Shown piece by piece: positions 16,215-23,467 of a DNA stretch of 27,655 nucleotides (positions are counted from its first letter, which is position 1; each line of letters starts with the position of its first letter). Source of the stretch: CAYOHP01 sp964403795 [NCBI: uncultured bacterium]. Lineage in GTDB: Bacteria > Muiribacteriota > UBA6191 > CAZXTJ01. Position numbers and translations under genes: made by a program. The stretch lies in contig CAYOHP010000091.1 of the NCBI GenBank assembly GCA_964403795.1, positions 1 through 27,655 on the forward strand, in the 5' to 3' direction. Under the pieces are notes generated by a model. The model saw only the letters and a list, made by a program, of their open reading frames with translations. It did no database searches and was not told the origin of the DNA.

Positions 16215-16255
16215 GTCGGGGCACGGTCGGGTGGCAAGGGGGGGGGCGTCGGGTC

Positions 16256-16261
16256 TAGGCT
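16256..16261 (+). promoter_or_regulatory. Candidate -10 (TAGGCT) for the XRE regulator
   Basis: TCTAGGCT ends 9 bases before the ATG at 16271. The bases between (TCCCCCGCC) hold no ribosome site, so the mRNA is probably leaderless. Confidence 0.45.
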
Positions 16262-16270
16262 TCCCCCGCC

Positions 16271-16840
16271 ATGGCGGAGCTGAACCGACCGCATGCTGCC
16301 CCCCTGGCCGAGCCCATCCGTGCCTTGCGCGAGCGGCTCGGCCTCACCCAGCGCGACTTCGCCTCCCGTCTCTCGGTCCCCCAGTCGACCGTGTACCGCT
16401 GGGAAGTGGGCCGTTCCAGCCCGCGAGGCGAGAGCCTGGCCCGTCTCCAGGACCTGGCCCATGCCCATGGACTCTCGCTGGACCTTCCCGCCGCCGCGCC
16501 GGCTCCCGGGGAGGGCATCCGTTCCCCGATCCTGGAAGCCACCCTGGCCCTGCTGCGCCAGGAGTTCGCGTTCTGCGTGGCGCTGGAAGAGGGAAAGGAC
16601 GATCCCCAGCTCGGGGTCCTCGCATGGCAGGTCCTGGGGGATGCCCTCTCGGCCCACCGGCGACGGGTCAGCGACTTCCTGGTGGAGGCCGAGAAGCTGC
16701 CTCCCGAGCGCTTCCCCTTCTGGAAGGCCATGGACCTCATGAAGGTGCTCGCCTGGCGGGGACCGGTCTCTCCCATGGCGATGATGGCCCGCGGATACGT
16801 GACGCCGGGGCAGCTCGCCCCGGAGCCTCGGCGGGACTAG
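16271..16840 (+). CDS. XRE-family helix-turn-helix protein
   Basis: 189 residues. Residues 14-70 form a Cro/C1-type DNA-binding domain: PIRALRERLGLTQRDFASRL, SVPQSTVYRWEVGRSSPRGE, then a closing helix SLARLQDLAHAHGL. The C-terminal part is alpha-helical (ILEATLALLRQEFAFCVALE and a long helix around HRRRVSDFLVEAEKLPPERF). It has no recognisable ligand domain and ends with a short basic tail. It is probably a transcription regulator. Targets cannot be told, but the divergent secreted-protein gene and the downstream TPR gene are natural candidates. Its TAG stop is also the first half of the -10 hexamer for the next gene. Confidence 0.85.
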   Translation: MAELNRPHAAPLAEPIRALRERLGLTQRDFASRLSVPQSTVYRWEVGRSSPRGESLARLQDLAHAHGLSLDLPAAAPAPGEGIRSPILEATLALLRQEFAFCVALEEGKDDPQLGVLAWQVLGDALSAHRRRVSDFLVEAEKLPPERFPFWKAMDLMKVLAWRGPVSPMAMMARGYVTPGQLAPEPRRD

Positions 16841-16863
16841 ACTGGAATCCGAACGAAGGAGGA
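16838..16863 (+). promoter_or_regulatory. -10 (TAGACT, overlapping a stop codon) and ribosome site of the TPR gene
   Basis: TAGACT at 16838-16843 contains the TAG stop of the XRE gene. AAGGAGGA at 16856-16863 is a near-perfect Shine-Dalgarno sequence 5 bases before the ATG at 16869. This gene is thus led, unlike its leaderless neighbour. Confidence 0.5.
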
Positions 16864-16868
16864 TCGGT

Positions 16869-17480
16869 ATGCGCACGCTCGTCGCCGCCCTGCTGCTCGC
16901 CTCCCTGGTGCCCGCCCGTATCGAGGCCGCCGGGTCTTCGCCCCGGCCTCCCGGGGAAGTCGCCGCCGACCGCTACAACGAGGGTCTGAAGCAGAGCGAC
17001 AAGGGCGACCAGGCCGCTGCCGACGGCAACGCCGACGCCGCCAAGAAGGCCTGGCGGCAGGCCGCCGACAAGCTCTCGCAGGCGGTCGCCAAGGATCCCG
17101 CCCTGCATCCCGCCTGGAGCCAGCTCGGGTATGTCCGTCGCCGGCTCGGTGACCTGGCGGGCTCGCTCGCCGCCTACGACAAGGCCCTCGAACTCTCGCC
17201 CGGCTACGGCCCGGCCACCGAGTACCGGGCCCAGACCTGGCTCGCCATGGGCAAGCTGGAGGACGCCAAGGCGGCCTACCTGGAGCTCTACGAGAGCGAC
17301 AAGGAGCTGGCCGGCAAGCTCGAGGGAGCCATGGCCCGCTTCGTGGTCGAGCGCAACAAGGACCCCGCCGGCCTCGAGCCCGCGGCAGTCACCGAGTTCA
17401 CCACCTGGCTGGCCAGGCGCCGCCGCATCGCCCGCCAGGACGGCGGCGGCTACTCGAGGCCTATCGCCAAGGACTACTGA
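16869..17480 (+). CDS. Exported tetratricopeptide-repeat protein
   Basis: 203 residues with an N-terminal signal peptide (MRTLVAALLLASLVPARIEA, cut after IEA). At least two to three TPR-like helix pairs follow: WRQAADKLSQAVAKDPALHP, AWSQLGYVRRRLGDLAGSLA, AYDKALELSPGYGPATEYRA and MGKLEDAKAAYLELYESD. The C-terminus is basic (RRRRIARQDGGGYSRP). TPR folds hold protein-protein contacts, so this is likely a periplasmic scaffold or assembly partner. It follows the XRE gene by 28 bases with its own strong ribosome site and candidate promoter. Confidence 0.85.
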   Translation: MRTLVAALLLASLVPARIEAAGSSPRPPGEVAADRYNEGLKQSDKGDQAAADGNADAAKKAWRQAADKLSQAVAKDPALHPAWSQLGYVRRRLGDLAGSLAAYDKALELSPGYGPATEYRAQTWLAMGKLEDAKAAYLELYESDKELAGKLEGAMARFVVERNKDPAGLEPAAVTEFTTWLARRRRIARQDGGGYSRPIAKDY

Positions 17481-17502
17481 GCCCCGAGAGCAGGACCATC
17501 AG

Positions 17503-17529
17503 GCCGAGGGCAACGAACGCGCGCTCGGC
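17503..17529. terminator. Possible bidirectional terminator hairpin
   Basis: GCCGAG (17503-17508) pairs with CTCGGC (17524-17529) in the 49 bases between the convergent stops at 17480 and 17530. The loop is 15 bases and could pair further through its GC steps. There is no T-tract. Confidence 0.35.
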
Positions 17530-18555
17530 TCAGCCGCTCGCGGCCAGCAGGTTCCGGTACTCGTCCCCGTCTTCGTCGGAGAAGGCGCAGAGCACGATCC
17601 GCTCCGGGAGCCGGTGCTCCGCCTGCCAGGCCCGCACCGTCGTCACTGCGAGGGCGGCCGCCTGGTCCTTGGGGTAGCCGTAGGCCCCGGTCGAGATCGC
17701 CGGGAAGGCGAGCGAGACGAGGCCGAGCTCCTCGGCGACCTCCAGCGACCGGCGGTAGCACGAGGTCAACAGCTCGGCCTCGTTCCCGGTCCCTTGGTAG
17801 ACCGGTCCCACCGTGTGGATCACCCGGTCGGCCGCCAACCGGTAACCCTGGGTGGCCTTGGCCTCGCCCGTGGCGCACCCTCCGAGCCCGGCGCACTCTT
17901 CCCTGAGATCGGGTCCCGCGGCCCGGTGGATGGCCCCGTCGACCCCGCCGCCGCCCAGGAGCCGCGAGTTGGCGGCGTTCACGATCCCGGCCACGGCCAG
18001 CGTCGTGATGTCTCCCACCATGACCTCGAGTCGAGGGGGATCCGACGCGGCCCGGTGCAACGCCTGGTAGCGCGTCAGGAGCGCCGGGACCGCGGCCCCG
18101 AACCCGATCGGGGGCCTCCCCTCCAGCCGGGCCACCAGCCGATCGAGGCTGCAGTGCCAGGCCGCAGCGGCCTCGACCATGCGGTCCGGACTCCGGGCCG
18201 AGACGGTGAGGACCAGCCGGGTGTGCTCCTCGTCCTCGGCCTCCTCCAGGCGAAGACCGACCACCGTGCCTCGGACGCTGCCGTCGTTCCAGGTGAACAC
18301 GCACCACTTCTCGGGCGTGGCGCGAAGCACCCAGCCTGCGATCGGGTGTCCCGATCCCACCGGTTCGGGCCGGTGCTCGGTCACCACCTCGAGTTCCACC
18401 CGGGCCCCGGCCCGGTCCCCCAGATGGCCGGTGCCCAGCCACGACTCGAGCAGGTCCGGCTTCATCAGGTACTCCCAGACCCGGGGAGGCTTGCCGCCGA
18501 GGATCCGCTCGAAGCGCAGTCGATTCCGGTCGAGGAAGGTGCCTGGGTCGCTCAT
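17530..18555 (-). CDS. Fusion of an SRPBCC (AHSA1-like) domain and a macrodomain
   Basis: 341 residues. Residues 1 to about 165 look like an AHSA1/START-type helix-grip domain: [49 protein letters not shown] and a long C-terminal helix. Residues about 180-341 are a macrodomain with [20 protein letters not shown], the [14 protein letters not shown] phosphate loop, [11 protein letters not shown] and [13 protein letters not shown]. Such macrodomains bind ADP-ribose and often hydrolyse O-acetyl-ADP-ribose or remove ADP-ribose from proteins or nucleic acids. The key Asn pair and Gly loop are present, so an active enzyme is plausible. The gene follows the SagB-like gene by 40 bases on the same strand and may be the last member of the TOMM operon. 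Fusion of these two folds in one chain is unusual in my experience. A GAGGG lies very close before the ATG. Confidence 0.88.
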   Translation of the reverse strand: MSDPGTFLDRNRLRFERILGGKPPRVWEYLMKPDLLESWLGTGHLGDRAGARVELEVVTEHRPEPVGSGHPIAGWVLRATPEKWCVFTWNDGSVRGTVVGLRLEEAEDEEHTRLVLTVSARSPDRMVEAAAAWHCSLDRLVARLEGRPPIGFGAAVPALLTRYQALHRAASDPPRLEVMVGDITTLAVAGIVNAANSRLLGGGGVDGAIHRAAGPDLREECAGLGGCATGEAKATQGYRLAADRVIHTVGPVYQGTGNEAELLTSCYRRSLEVAEELGLVSLAFPAISTGAYGYPKDQAAALAVTTVRAWQAEHRLPERIVLCAFSDEDGDEYRNLLAASG

Positions 18556-18595
18556 GCCCTCATCGTTCCATGGGCGCGGGCGCGAGGGAAGGCCG

Positions 18596-19375
18596 TCACC
18601 GCGATCCCCCGGGCCGCCCGATCGCCACCGCGTAGAGCACCGCGTCGGTGGCCGGGAGCCGGAGCGAGCGGGCCACCAGGTCCTCGCGGACCCCACCCAG
18701 CGGGATCGCCGAGAGCCCCATCCCCTCGGCGACCAGGCAGAGGTTCTGGGCAAGGTGGCCGGCCTCGAGGAGCAGGAACCGCGCCCCTCGGAGCCCGTAT
18801 CTCTCCTCGACCCGGATCGCGTCGCCCACCACGATCGCGAGCAGGGGCGGCTCGCCGGCGTCCCGGAGGCTGGGGACCCGTTCCCGCCAGTCGCCGGGAG
18901 GATCGTCCTGGTCGAGGCGGGCCAGTCCATGCCGCTCGCGATCGTAGTGGTAGGCGCCCGCCTCGACCGCGCCCGGTGCCAGCACAACCGGGTAGAGCTC
19001 CAGGGCCTGGAGCCCTCCCGCGCTCGGCACCGGACCCCGGGCGTGGGCTGCCCGGACCCCGTGGGAGAGCCCGAGGAGTCTCGCCAGCTCGGCGACCGGG
19101 AGAGCAGGACCCGAGAGCGGTCGCCGCGACCGGCGGGTCTGGAGCACATCCTCGAGGGAAGGACCCGGTCGGGCATGGACCCGGGGGAGGCTCAGCCAGG
19201 GGTAGCCGGGATAGCTGCGGGCGACGACCTCGCGGTCGGGGGCCACCGCCGAGAACCGCGCGATCGAATCCCGGAGCCTGCGGATCCCGGCCCGGTCGAG
19301 TTCGAGCCGCGCCAATTCCCTGCGCACCCGGTCGCCGGGGCCTCGGGGTCGGTCCTCGTCCTCATGACGCGTCAT
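18596..19375 (-). CDS. SagB-like FMN-dependent azoline dehydrogenase (TOMM cluster)
   Basis: 259 residues. Nitroreductase-fold enzymes of the SagB/McbC type oxidise thiazolines and oxazolines to thiazoles and oxazoles with FMN. Family features seen are [20 protein letters not shown] (FMN-phosphate arginines), [44 protein letters not shown], and the second half [20 protein letters not shown] with [11 protein letters not shown]. The start ATG at 19375 overlaps the YcaO gene's stop codon by 4 bases (ATGA). The long open frame upstream of it is antisense-like overlap with the YcaO gene and is not used. The N-terminal 90 residues (Arg/Asp-rich) precede the catalytic fold. The role in the modification of the Cys-run protein is inferred from context. 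Confidence 0.88.
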   Translation of the reverse strand: MTRHEDEDRPRGPGDRVRRELARLELDRAGIRRLRDSIARFSAVAPDREVVARSYPGYPWLSLPRVHARPGPSLEDVLQTRRSRRPLSGPALPVAELARLLGLSHGVRAAHARGPVPSAGGLQALELYPVVLAPGAVEAGAYHYDRERHGLARLDQDDPPGDWRERVPSLRDAGEPPLLAIVVGDAIRVEERYGLRGARFLLLEAGHLAQNLCLVAEGMGLSAIPLGGVREDLVARSLRLPATDAVLYAVAIGRPGGSR

Positions 19376-20610
19376 GGATACGGATGGGGCGGCAGCGCCG
19401 CCAGTCCCGCCAGGCCCAGGCGCGCCCCCATCGGCCCACCCAGCGGCGCCAGCAGGTCGTCGCCGTAGAGGGGTTGCAGCCCGGGCACCAGGACCCGCAC
19501 CACCCCGATCCCGCCCAGGCCGGCCGCCAGCGCCCGAGGGGTCAGGTCGCGTACCAGGATCGGGCGCCCGGGACCGAGCGCGGCCCGCAGGGCCGCGAGG
19601 TCCTCGCCACGGTCCTCTCTCCCCGTGGCCTCGTCCTCCGCGTCGGGGAGCGCGGTCGCGAACGGGGTACGCACCAGTTCCTCCGGGTGGAGGGTGTAGT
19701 AGAGGGCGTGGGCGGCGAAGTCCCGGAGCGGGGGCTCCAGCACGGGAGGTGGATCGGCCGCCATGCGGCGGACCCAGTGGCGTCCCTGCACCGCCTCCAG
19801 GGCGGCCTTCTCCAGGGCTTCCCTCCGGGTGGAACGGCATGCCGATCCCACGCTCACGATCCCGCCCTCGCGGTCCTCGCCCCGGAGCAGGACCACCACC
19901 AGGTGGGAGGTGAAGGGAGAGGCCACCCGGAAGAACCGCCACTCGAGGTTGGGCCGCCGCAGGCGACGGGTCCGGTCCCGGCCCAGCGAGCCGAAGACCC
20001 GGTCCGGATCGAGCTCCCGGAGCGGATACGCTCCCCACCAGGCGCCGACCGCGCCGTCCCGCTCCACCACCTCCTGCAGGGCCCGCAGCACCAGCCCATC
20101 CTCCCGCGCTCCCGCGGCCAGCCCGGTCGAGATCCCCGGGAAGTGGTGATGGCTGCATCCCGGGGTGCCGCCCAGGTAGGCGAGCTCGCTCGGTACCCAC
20201 CAGGGATCGCCCTCGGGGACCGAGCGGAAGCGGATCCATGACGCGATGCTGGCAGCGTCGAACCGGGCGAGGGGGAAGGCCGGATCCGCGAACTGGGCGT
20301 CGGAGAATCCGACCCAGGCCTCCGGAGGTACCGCCGGTTCGCAAAGCGGCCACGCCTCGTAGCTGGCCGTCACCGGACCGTCGGAGCGGCGGGGCGAGGT
20401 GTCGTAGCGCTCCAACGCTTCGCCCAGACATGCGCCCCGGGCGGCCTCGTCGGTCCAGCCCGCTCCCCCCACCGGCGTCGGCTCCTCCCGGGAGCCCTGC
20501 CGCGAGAGGCGTCCGCTCCAGACCCTTACCTCCGGGTCATGGGGACGCGCCTCGGCGCGGGCCAGCCCGAGCAGCGCGCCGGTGCAGGGATCGGCGAGGG
20601 CTTCCATCAT
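19372..20610 (-). CDS. YcaO-family cyclodehydratase (SagD-like)
   Basis: 412 residues. YcaO enzymes use ATP to phosphorylate the peptide backbone and cyclise Cys, Ser or Thr to azolines. The ATP-site acidic motifs are visible: ACLGEALERYDTSPR, LRALQEVVERDGAVGAWW and REALEKAALEAVQGRHW (ExxxExxQ type). SVPEGDPWWVPSELAYL and SHHHFPGISTGLAAG correspond to the conserved middle of TOMM cyclodehydratases. The C-terminus ends LPPHPYP, like the Pro-rich PxPxP tail needed for activity in TOMM YcaOs. The ATG at 20610 overlaps the stop of the SagC-like gene by 4 bases, and a second ATG follows immediately. The partner leader-binding protein is encoded just upstream. The family assignment is firm; the substrate is inferred. 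Confidence 0.92.
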   Translation of the reverse strand: MMEALADPCTGALLGLARAEARPHDPEVRVWSGRLSRQGSREEPTPVGGAGWTDEAARGACLGEALERYDTSPRRSDGPVTASYEAWPLCEPAVPPEAWVGFSDAQFADPAFPLARFDAASIASWIRFRSVPEGDPWWVPSELAYLGGTPGCSHHHFPGISTGLAAGAREDGLVLRALQEVVERDGAVGAWWGAYPLRELDPDRVFGSLGRDRTRRLRRPNLEWRFFRVASPFTSHLVVVLLRGEDREGGIVSVGSACRSTRREALEKAALEAVQGRHWVRRMAADPPPVLEPPLRDFAAHALYYTLHPEELVRTPFATALPDAEDEATGREDRGEDLAALRAALGPGRPILVRDLTPRALAAGLGGIGVVRVLVPGLQPLYGDDLLAPLGGPMGARLGLAGLAALPPHPYP

Positions 20611-21440
20611 CCCCGGGCGCACACCCCGCAGTCGGGATCGGCGGGTACCGGGTGGGTCGTGACCTCGATCCGTGCCGGATCCAGGGAGTGCAGGAGGAAG
20701 CAGGCCTCGGGAGGGTCCGGCTCGGCGTAGCCGGCGAGCTTGAGCCGGACGACCCCCTCGACGATCGCCAGCCCTGCCTCGGGGAACGCACCGGCCACGA
20801 TGTGCCCTCCCTCCCGGGCGTGGCGGCGGAGCAGGTCGTAGAGCTCGGGAGCCGGCGACCTCCGGCGGAAATGCCCGGCCAGGCAGGCGGGGCACGGCCC
20901 GACCCCGGGCAGGCAGACCGGGGAGACGAAGGCCCGCGACCCCGGCCCGGTCGTGACCCAGAGCGAGGGTTGTCCCCGGTCCCGGGTCTCCGTAGCGAAG
21001 CGGTCGAGCGCCAGGAAGTCGAGGCGATCCTGGCACAGGATGCGCAGGTCGCCAGGACCCGCTCCCGGGACGCTTCGGACCCCCGGGGCCGCCGACAGCC
21101 GACCCACCAGGGGACCCGTTCCCTCGACCAGGATCTCGCCGACGTGCGGGAGCCCGACCTCCCGGGCCGGGACCTCGACCAGGACCCGCTCGCTCCAGAG
21201 GTCGTCCAGCACCCCCAGGCCCGCCTCCCGGAACGCCTCGGGGAGCCCGGCCACCGCCTCCCCGGCGCGGCGCGTTCCGTCGAGCTCCGCCAGGAGTCCC
21301 GGAACCCAGGCACCGATGCCGGGTCCTGCCAGCGCGAAGCGGAAGTCCTCGCCCCCGATGAGCACCACCCGGTCGGGCTCGGCGACCACCGTGAACGGGC
21401 GGAGGGGGCGCACCCTCCGGTCGGCGACCTCCCCGCTCAC
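20607..21440 (-). CDS. SagC-like TOMM leader-peptide-binding / cyclodehydratase partner protein
   Basis: 277 residues. It resembles the E1-like/winged-helix partner (TIGR03882-type) that binds the leader of the precursor and activates the YcaO enzyme. The N-terminal RRE-like part has RPFTVVAEPDRVVLIGGEDF and LLAELDGTRRAGEAVAGLPE. The middle has SLWVTTGPGSRAFVSPVCLP. A CPAC pair (PCPACLAGHF) and a C-terminal CGVC probably bind one structural zinc. No ATP-binding GxGxxG of a full ThiF enzyme is seen, which fits this partner class. The ATG at 21440 overlaps the stop of the Cys-run/RING gene by 4 bases. Its recognition element should read the N-terminal segment of the substrate; which protein that is must be inferred. 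Confidence 0.82.
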   Translation of the reverse strand: MSGEVADRRVRPLRPFTVVAEPDRVVLIGGEDFRFALAGPGIGAWVPGLLAELDGTRRAGEAVAGLPEAFREAGLGVLDDLWSERVLVEVPAREVGLPHVGEILVEGTGPLVGRLSAAPGVRSVPGAGPGDLRILCQDRLDFLALDRFATETRDRGQPSLWVTTGPGSRAFVSPVCLPGVGPCPACLAGHFRRRSPAPELYDLLRRHAREGGHIVAGAFPEAGLAIVEGVVRLKLAGYAEPDPPEACFLLHSLDPARIEVTTHPVPADPDCGVCARG

Positions 21441-22783
21441 TTGAACAGGGGCAGCAGGAACGGCGCCAGGAAGTTGGCGAAGAAGCCGAGGATCCCGCCG
21501 ACGAAGACCATGGAGAAGATCTCCCAGATCTTGCCGAGGGCCGCGCCGCGTCCGGGACCGACGATCAGGAACACCACGAGGAAGGACAGGATGGCCCCGG
21601 CTCCCAGGACGAAGGGAGCCGCGACCAGCAGAAGCATCGGTCCCCCCGCGATCAGGGTGGAGATTCCGACCAGGCAGGTGGTGGTCCAGTACACGCCGAC
21701 CGCCTGCGCTTCCGGGCTGGCCTCCCGGTCGCTCGCCGAGCCCTGGGTGAGGTCGTAGCGGACGGCCTTGTCGGCACCCCGCCCGTCCTCGAGGACGTCG
21801 AGGCTACCGCAGGCGAAGGTGGCGCAACGCTTGTTGTAGGTCCAGCACTGGCGATGGTGCGGGGTCTCGCAGGCGGCGCAGTGGACGCTGGGGAAGCCCG
21901 AGAGGAGGTCGCCGCAGATCGGACAGGCGCCGTCGCCCCGGACCAGGGCACCGGGCACCCGCCCCTCCAGCACGTCGTCGAGGCCGCGCCGGCGGGCCGC
22001 CTCCAGGGCGCCCTGCTTCTCGAGCCTCGCCAAGAGGGCCCGTGCCGCCTGGACCACGTCGCCCCGGAAGCGTCCCGTCCCGCGGGAGCCCCGGTAGAGG
22101 TCCATCGGGCGCGCTACCCGCATCGCCTGCTCGAGGACGTGCTCCCGCAGCCGTTCCAGGGACCCGGCCGGCACGAACCCGGCTTCCACCGCCGCGGTGA
22201 CCTCCTGGTAGAGGAGGTGCAGCCGCCAGAGCTGGGCGAGGGAGCCGGTGGCCGGCACCTTGGGCCGGGCCGGGAGGGAGCGGAGCTGCTTGCGGAAACG
22301 ATCCATGGCCTCGAGCGGGATCAGGCCGTCCTCCGCCACCATTCCCAGGCGGTCCAGGATCCAGGCCTCGGCCTCGGGTCGCCGATCCGGGAAGAGCCGG
22401 TCCCAGACCGACTGGGCTTCCGCCCTGAGCGCCTCCGCCAGCCGGTCGAACTCGGCTTGCGGCAGCGGGCTCGCGGCATGGACCCGGCAGACCGAGTGGA
22501 AGACCGCGAAGGCTCCCAGGACCCGGAGCACTTCGGCAGGGAGGACCCGCGACTTCCCCGTCGGCTCCGGAGGCGGGGTCTTGATCTTGGGCAGAGGAGT
22601 CTTGGGCGGCGCCGCCGACACCGTACTGGCGCTCAGCGCTCCCACCAGCGATCCCACCGAGTGGAGACAGCAGCAGCAGCAACAACAGGCGGTGGAACAC
22701 CCGCAGGCCAAGGGCTCGATGCACCCGAGCTCGCGCTCGTCAGGGAGGCGGACCACTTCGATCACGGCCGCGGCCTGGGTCAT
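21437..22783 (-). CDS. RING-type zinc-finger membrane protein with a seven-cysteine TOMM-like core near its N-terminus
   Basis: 448 residues. Residues 1-26 (MTQAAAVIEVVRLPDERELG and CIEPLA) resemble a leader. Residues 27-39 read CGCSTACCCCCCC, with Cys33-39 encoded at 22687-22667, followed by LHSVGSLVGALSAST. Streptolysin S precursors have a similar leader-then-Cys-run layout. Then come a Pro/Lys linker (about 57-75), a long helical domain (about 80-280), and a prokaryotic RING-like finger with CPIC, CAAC, ETPHHRQCWTYNKRC and FACG. Two or three membrane spans close the protein (about 365-445, VYWTTTCLVGISTLIAGGPM, LLLVAAPFVLGAGAILSFLV, IFSMVFVGGILGFFANFLAP). It overlaps by 4 bases both the SRPBCC gene upstream and the SagC-like gene downstream. 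A GGAGGGGGAA ribosome site precedes the ATG. It is probably the substrate of the azole machinery; a metal-binding or lipidated Cys cluster is the alternative. Confidence 0.85.
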   Translation of the reverse strand: MTQAAAVIEVVRLPDERELGCIEPLACGCSTACCCCCCCLHSVGSLVGALSASTVSAAPPKTPLPKIKTPPPEPTGKSRVLPAEVLRVLGAFAVFHSVCRVHAASPLPQAEFDRLAEALRAEAQSVWDRLFPDRRPEAEAWILDRLGMVAEDGLIPLEAMDRFRKQLRSLPARPKVPATGSLAQLWRLHLLYQEVTAAVEAGFVPAGSLERLREHVLEQAMRVARPMDLYRGSRGTGRFRGDVVQAARALLARLEKQGALEAARRRGLDDVLEGRVPGALVRGDGACPICGDLLSGFPSVHCAACETPHHRQCWTYNKRCATFACGSLDVLEDGRGADKAVRYDLTQGSASDREASPEAQAVGVYWTTTCLVGISTLIAGGPMLLLVAAPFVLGAGAILSFLVVFLIVGPGRGAALGKIWEIFSMVFVGGILGFFANFLAPFLLPLFK

Positions 22784-23397
22784 GGCTTCCCCCTCCTGGT
22801 CCCGGCCTCGCGGGCCACGGCATCGAGCGACGCCCCCAGCCGGGACCGCACCACCTGGCGGACCAGCCACGACGGGACGCCTTCCACCGCGACCTCCAGT
22901 CGATACACCACAAGTGTCCCGCCCCCCGCCGCCGCTGCCAGGGTCCAGCTCCCCCGGTTCACCTGCAGGGGCGGGGAGGCCTGATCCCAACGGATCCGGG
23001 GCTCGGCGGCAGCCCCGAGATGCTCCACCTCGACCCGGAGGGGGAAGCTCCAGCCGAGCACGCTTCCGAAGCCCGTGAGCAGGTACCTTTCGCTCCCCAT
23101 CGGGGTGGCGGTCAACTCGTCGATCCCGGCGAACATCCGGGGGAAGGCCGGGTAGTCGGTCAGGACCGCGAACACGGTGCCCACCGACGCGTCCACCACC
23201 CTGGCCCCCCGGATCTCCACGGAGCCCTCGGGTCCCCGCACCAGGGCTACCCTGGACCCGTCCTCGGGCCGCCCCGGCAGGGGCAGGGTCGTGACGGTCC
23301 GGGTGCCCGCGACCACCAGGCCGACCGCCGCGAGCGCCAGTCCGCCCAGCGCCACCCCGGCCGCTACCCATCTCCGCTTCATCCTGGAACGCGCCAC
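22780..23397 (-). CDS. SRPBCC (polyketide cyclase/START-like) protein with N-terminal membrane anchor
   Basis: 205 residues from the GTG at 23397, which has GGAGG 6 bases upstream; the ATG at 23382 is an alternative without a ribosome site. A basic N-terminus (RSRMKRRW) and a hydrophobic span (VAAGVALGGLALAAVGLVVA) make a signal anchor. The rest fits a helix-grip SRPBCC domain: SVEIRGARVVDASVGTVFAV, LTDYPAFPRMFAGIDELTAT, ERYLLTGFGSVLGWSFPLRV, WTLAAAAGGGTLVVYRLEVA and the closing amphipathic helix SWLVRQVVRSRLGASLDAVA. Members bind lipids or other hydrophobic ligands. It is the first gene of the operon and its TGA overlaps the ATG of the Cys-run protein, so the two are translationally coupled. 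Its role in that system is unknown. Confidence 0.85.
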   Translation of the reverse strand: MARSRMKRRWVAAGVALGGLALAAVGLVVAGTRTVTTLPLPGRPEDGSRVALVRGPEGSVEIRGARVVDASVGTVFAVLTDYPAFPRMFAGIDELTATPMGSERYLLTGFGSVLGWSFPLRVEVEHLGAAAEPRIRWDQASPPLQVNRGSWTLAAAAGGGTLVVYRLEVAVEGVPSWLVRQVVRSRLGASLDAVAREAGTRRGKP

Positions 23398-23416
23398 CGC
23401 GATCCTCCCGGACGCC

Positions 23417-23422
23417 AGTATG
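23417..23422 (-). promoter_or_regulatory. Candidate -10 (CATACT) of the TOMM operon
   Basis: CATACT on the minus strand lies 19 bases before the GTG at 23397 and would give a short leader with the GGAGG site. It is back to back with the candidate promoter of the plus-strand TPR gene 20 bases away. Confidence 0.35.
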
Positions 23423-23441
23423 GCATGGGGGACGCGACTGC

Positions 23442-23465
23442 TACGGTGGGGCCGGATCGGAGGAG
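23442..23465 (+). promoter_or_regulatory. -10 (TACGGT) and ribosome site of the small TPR gene
   Basis: GCTACGGT has TACGGT at 23442-23447, followed by GGAGGAG at 23459-23465 just before the ATG at 23468. The leader would be about 14 bases, long enough for the ribosome site. Confidence 0.45.
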
Positions 23466-23467
23466 CC

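Noticed and set aside
17131-20241. 1036-residue open frame on the plus strand across the macrodomain, SagB and YcaO genes
   Set aside because: It is the shadow of three recognisable minus-strand genes and has no protein-like composition.
22667-22687. CAG/CAA-like microsatellite on the plus strand
   Set aside because: Read on the minus strand it is seven in-frame Cys codons using both TGC and TGT, so selection on protein explains it better than repeat slippage.
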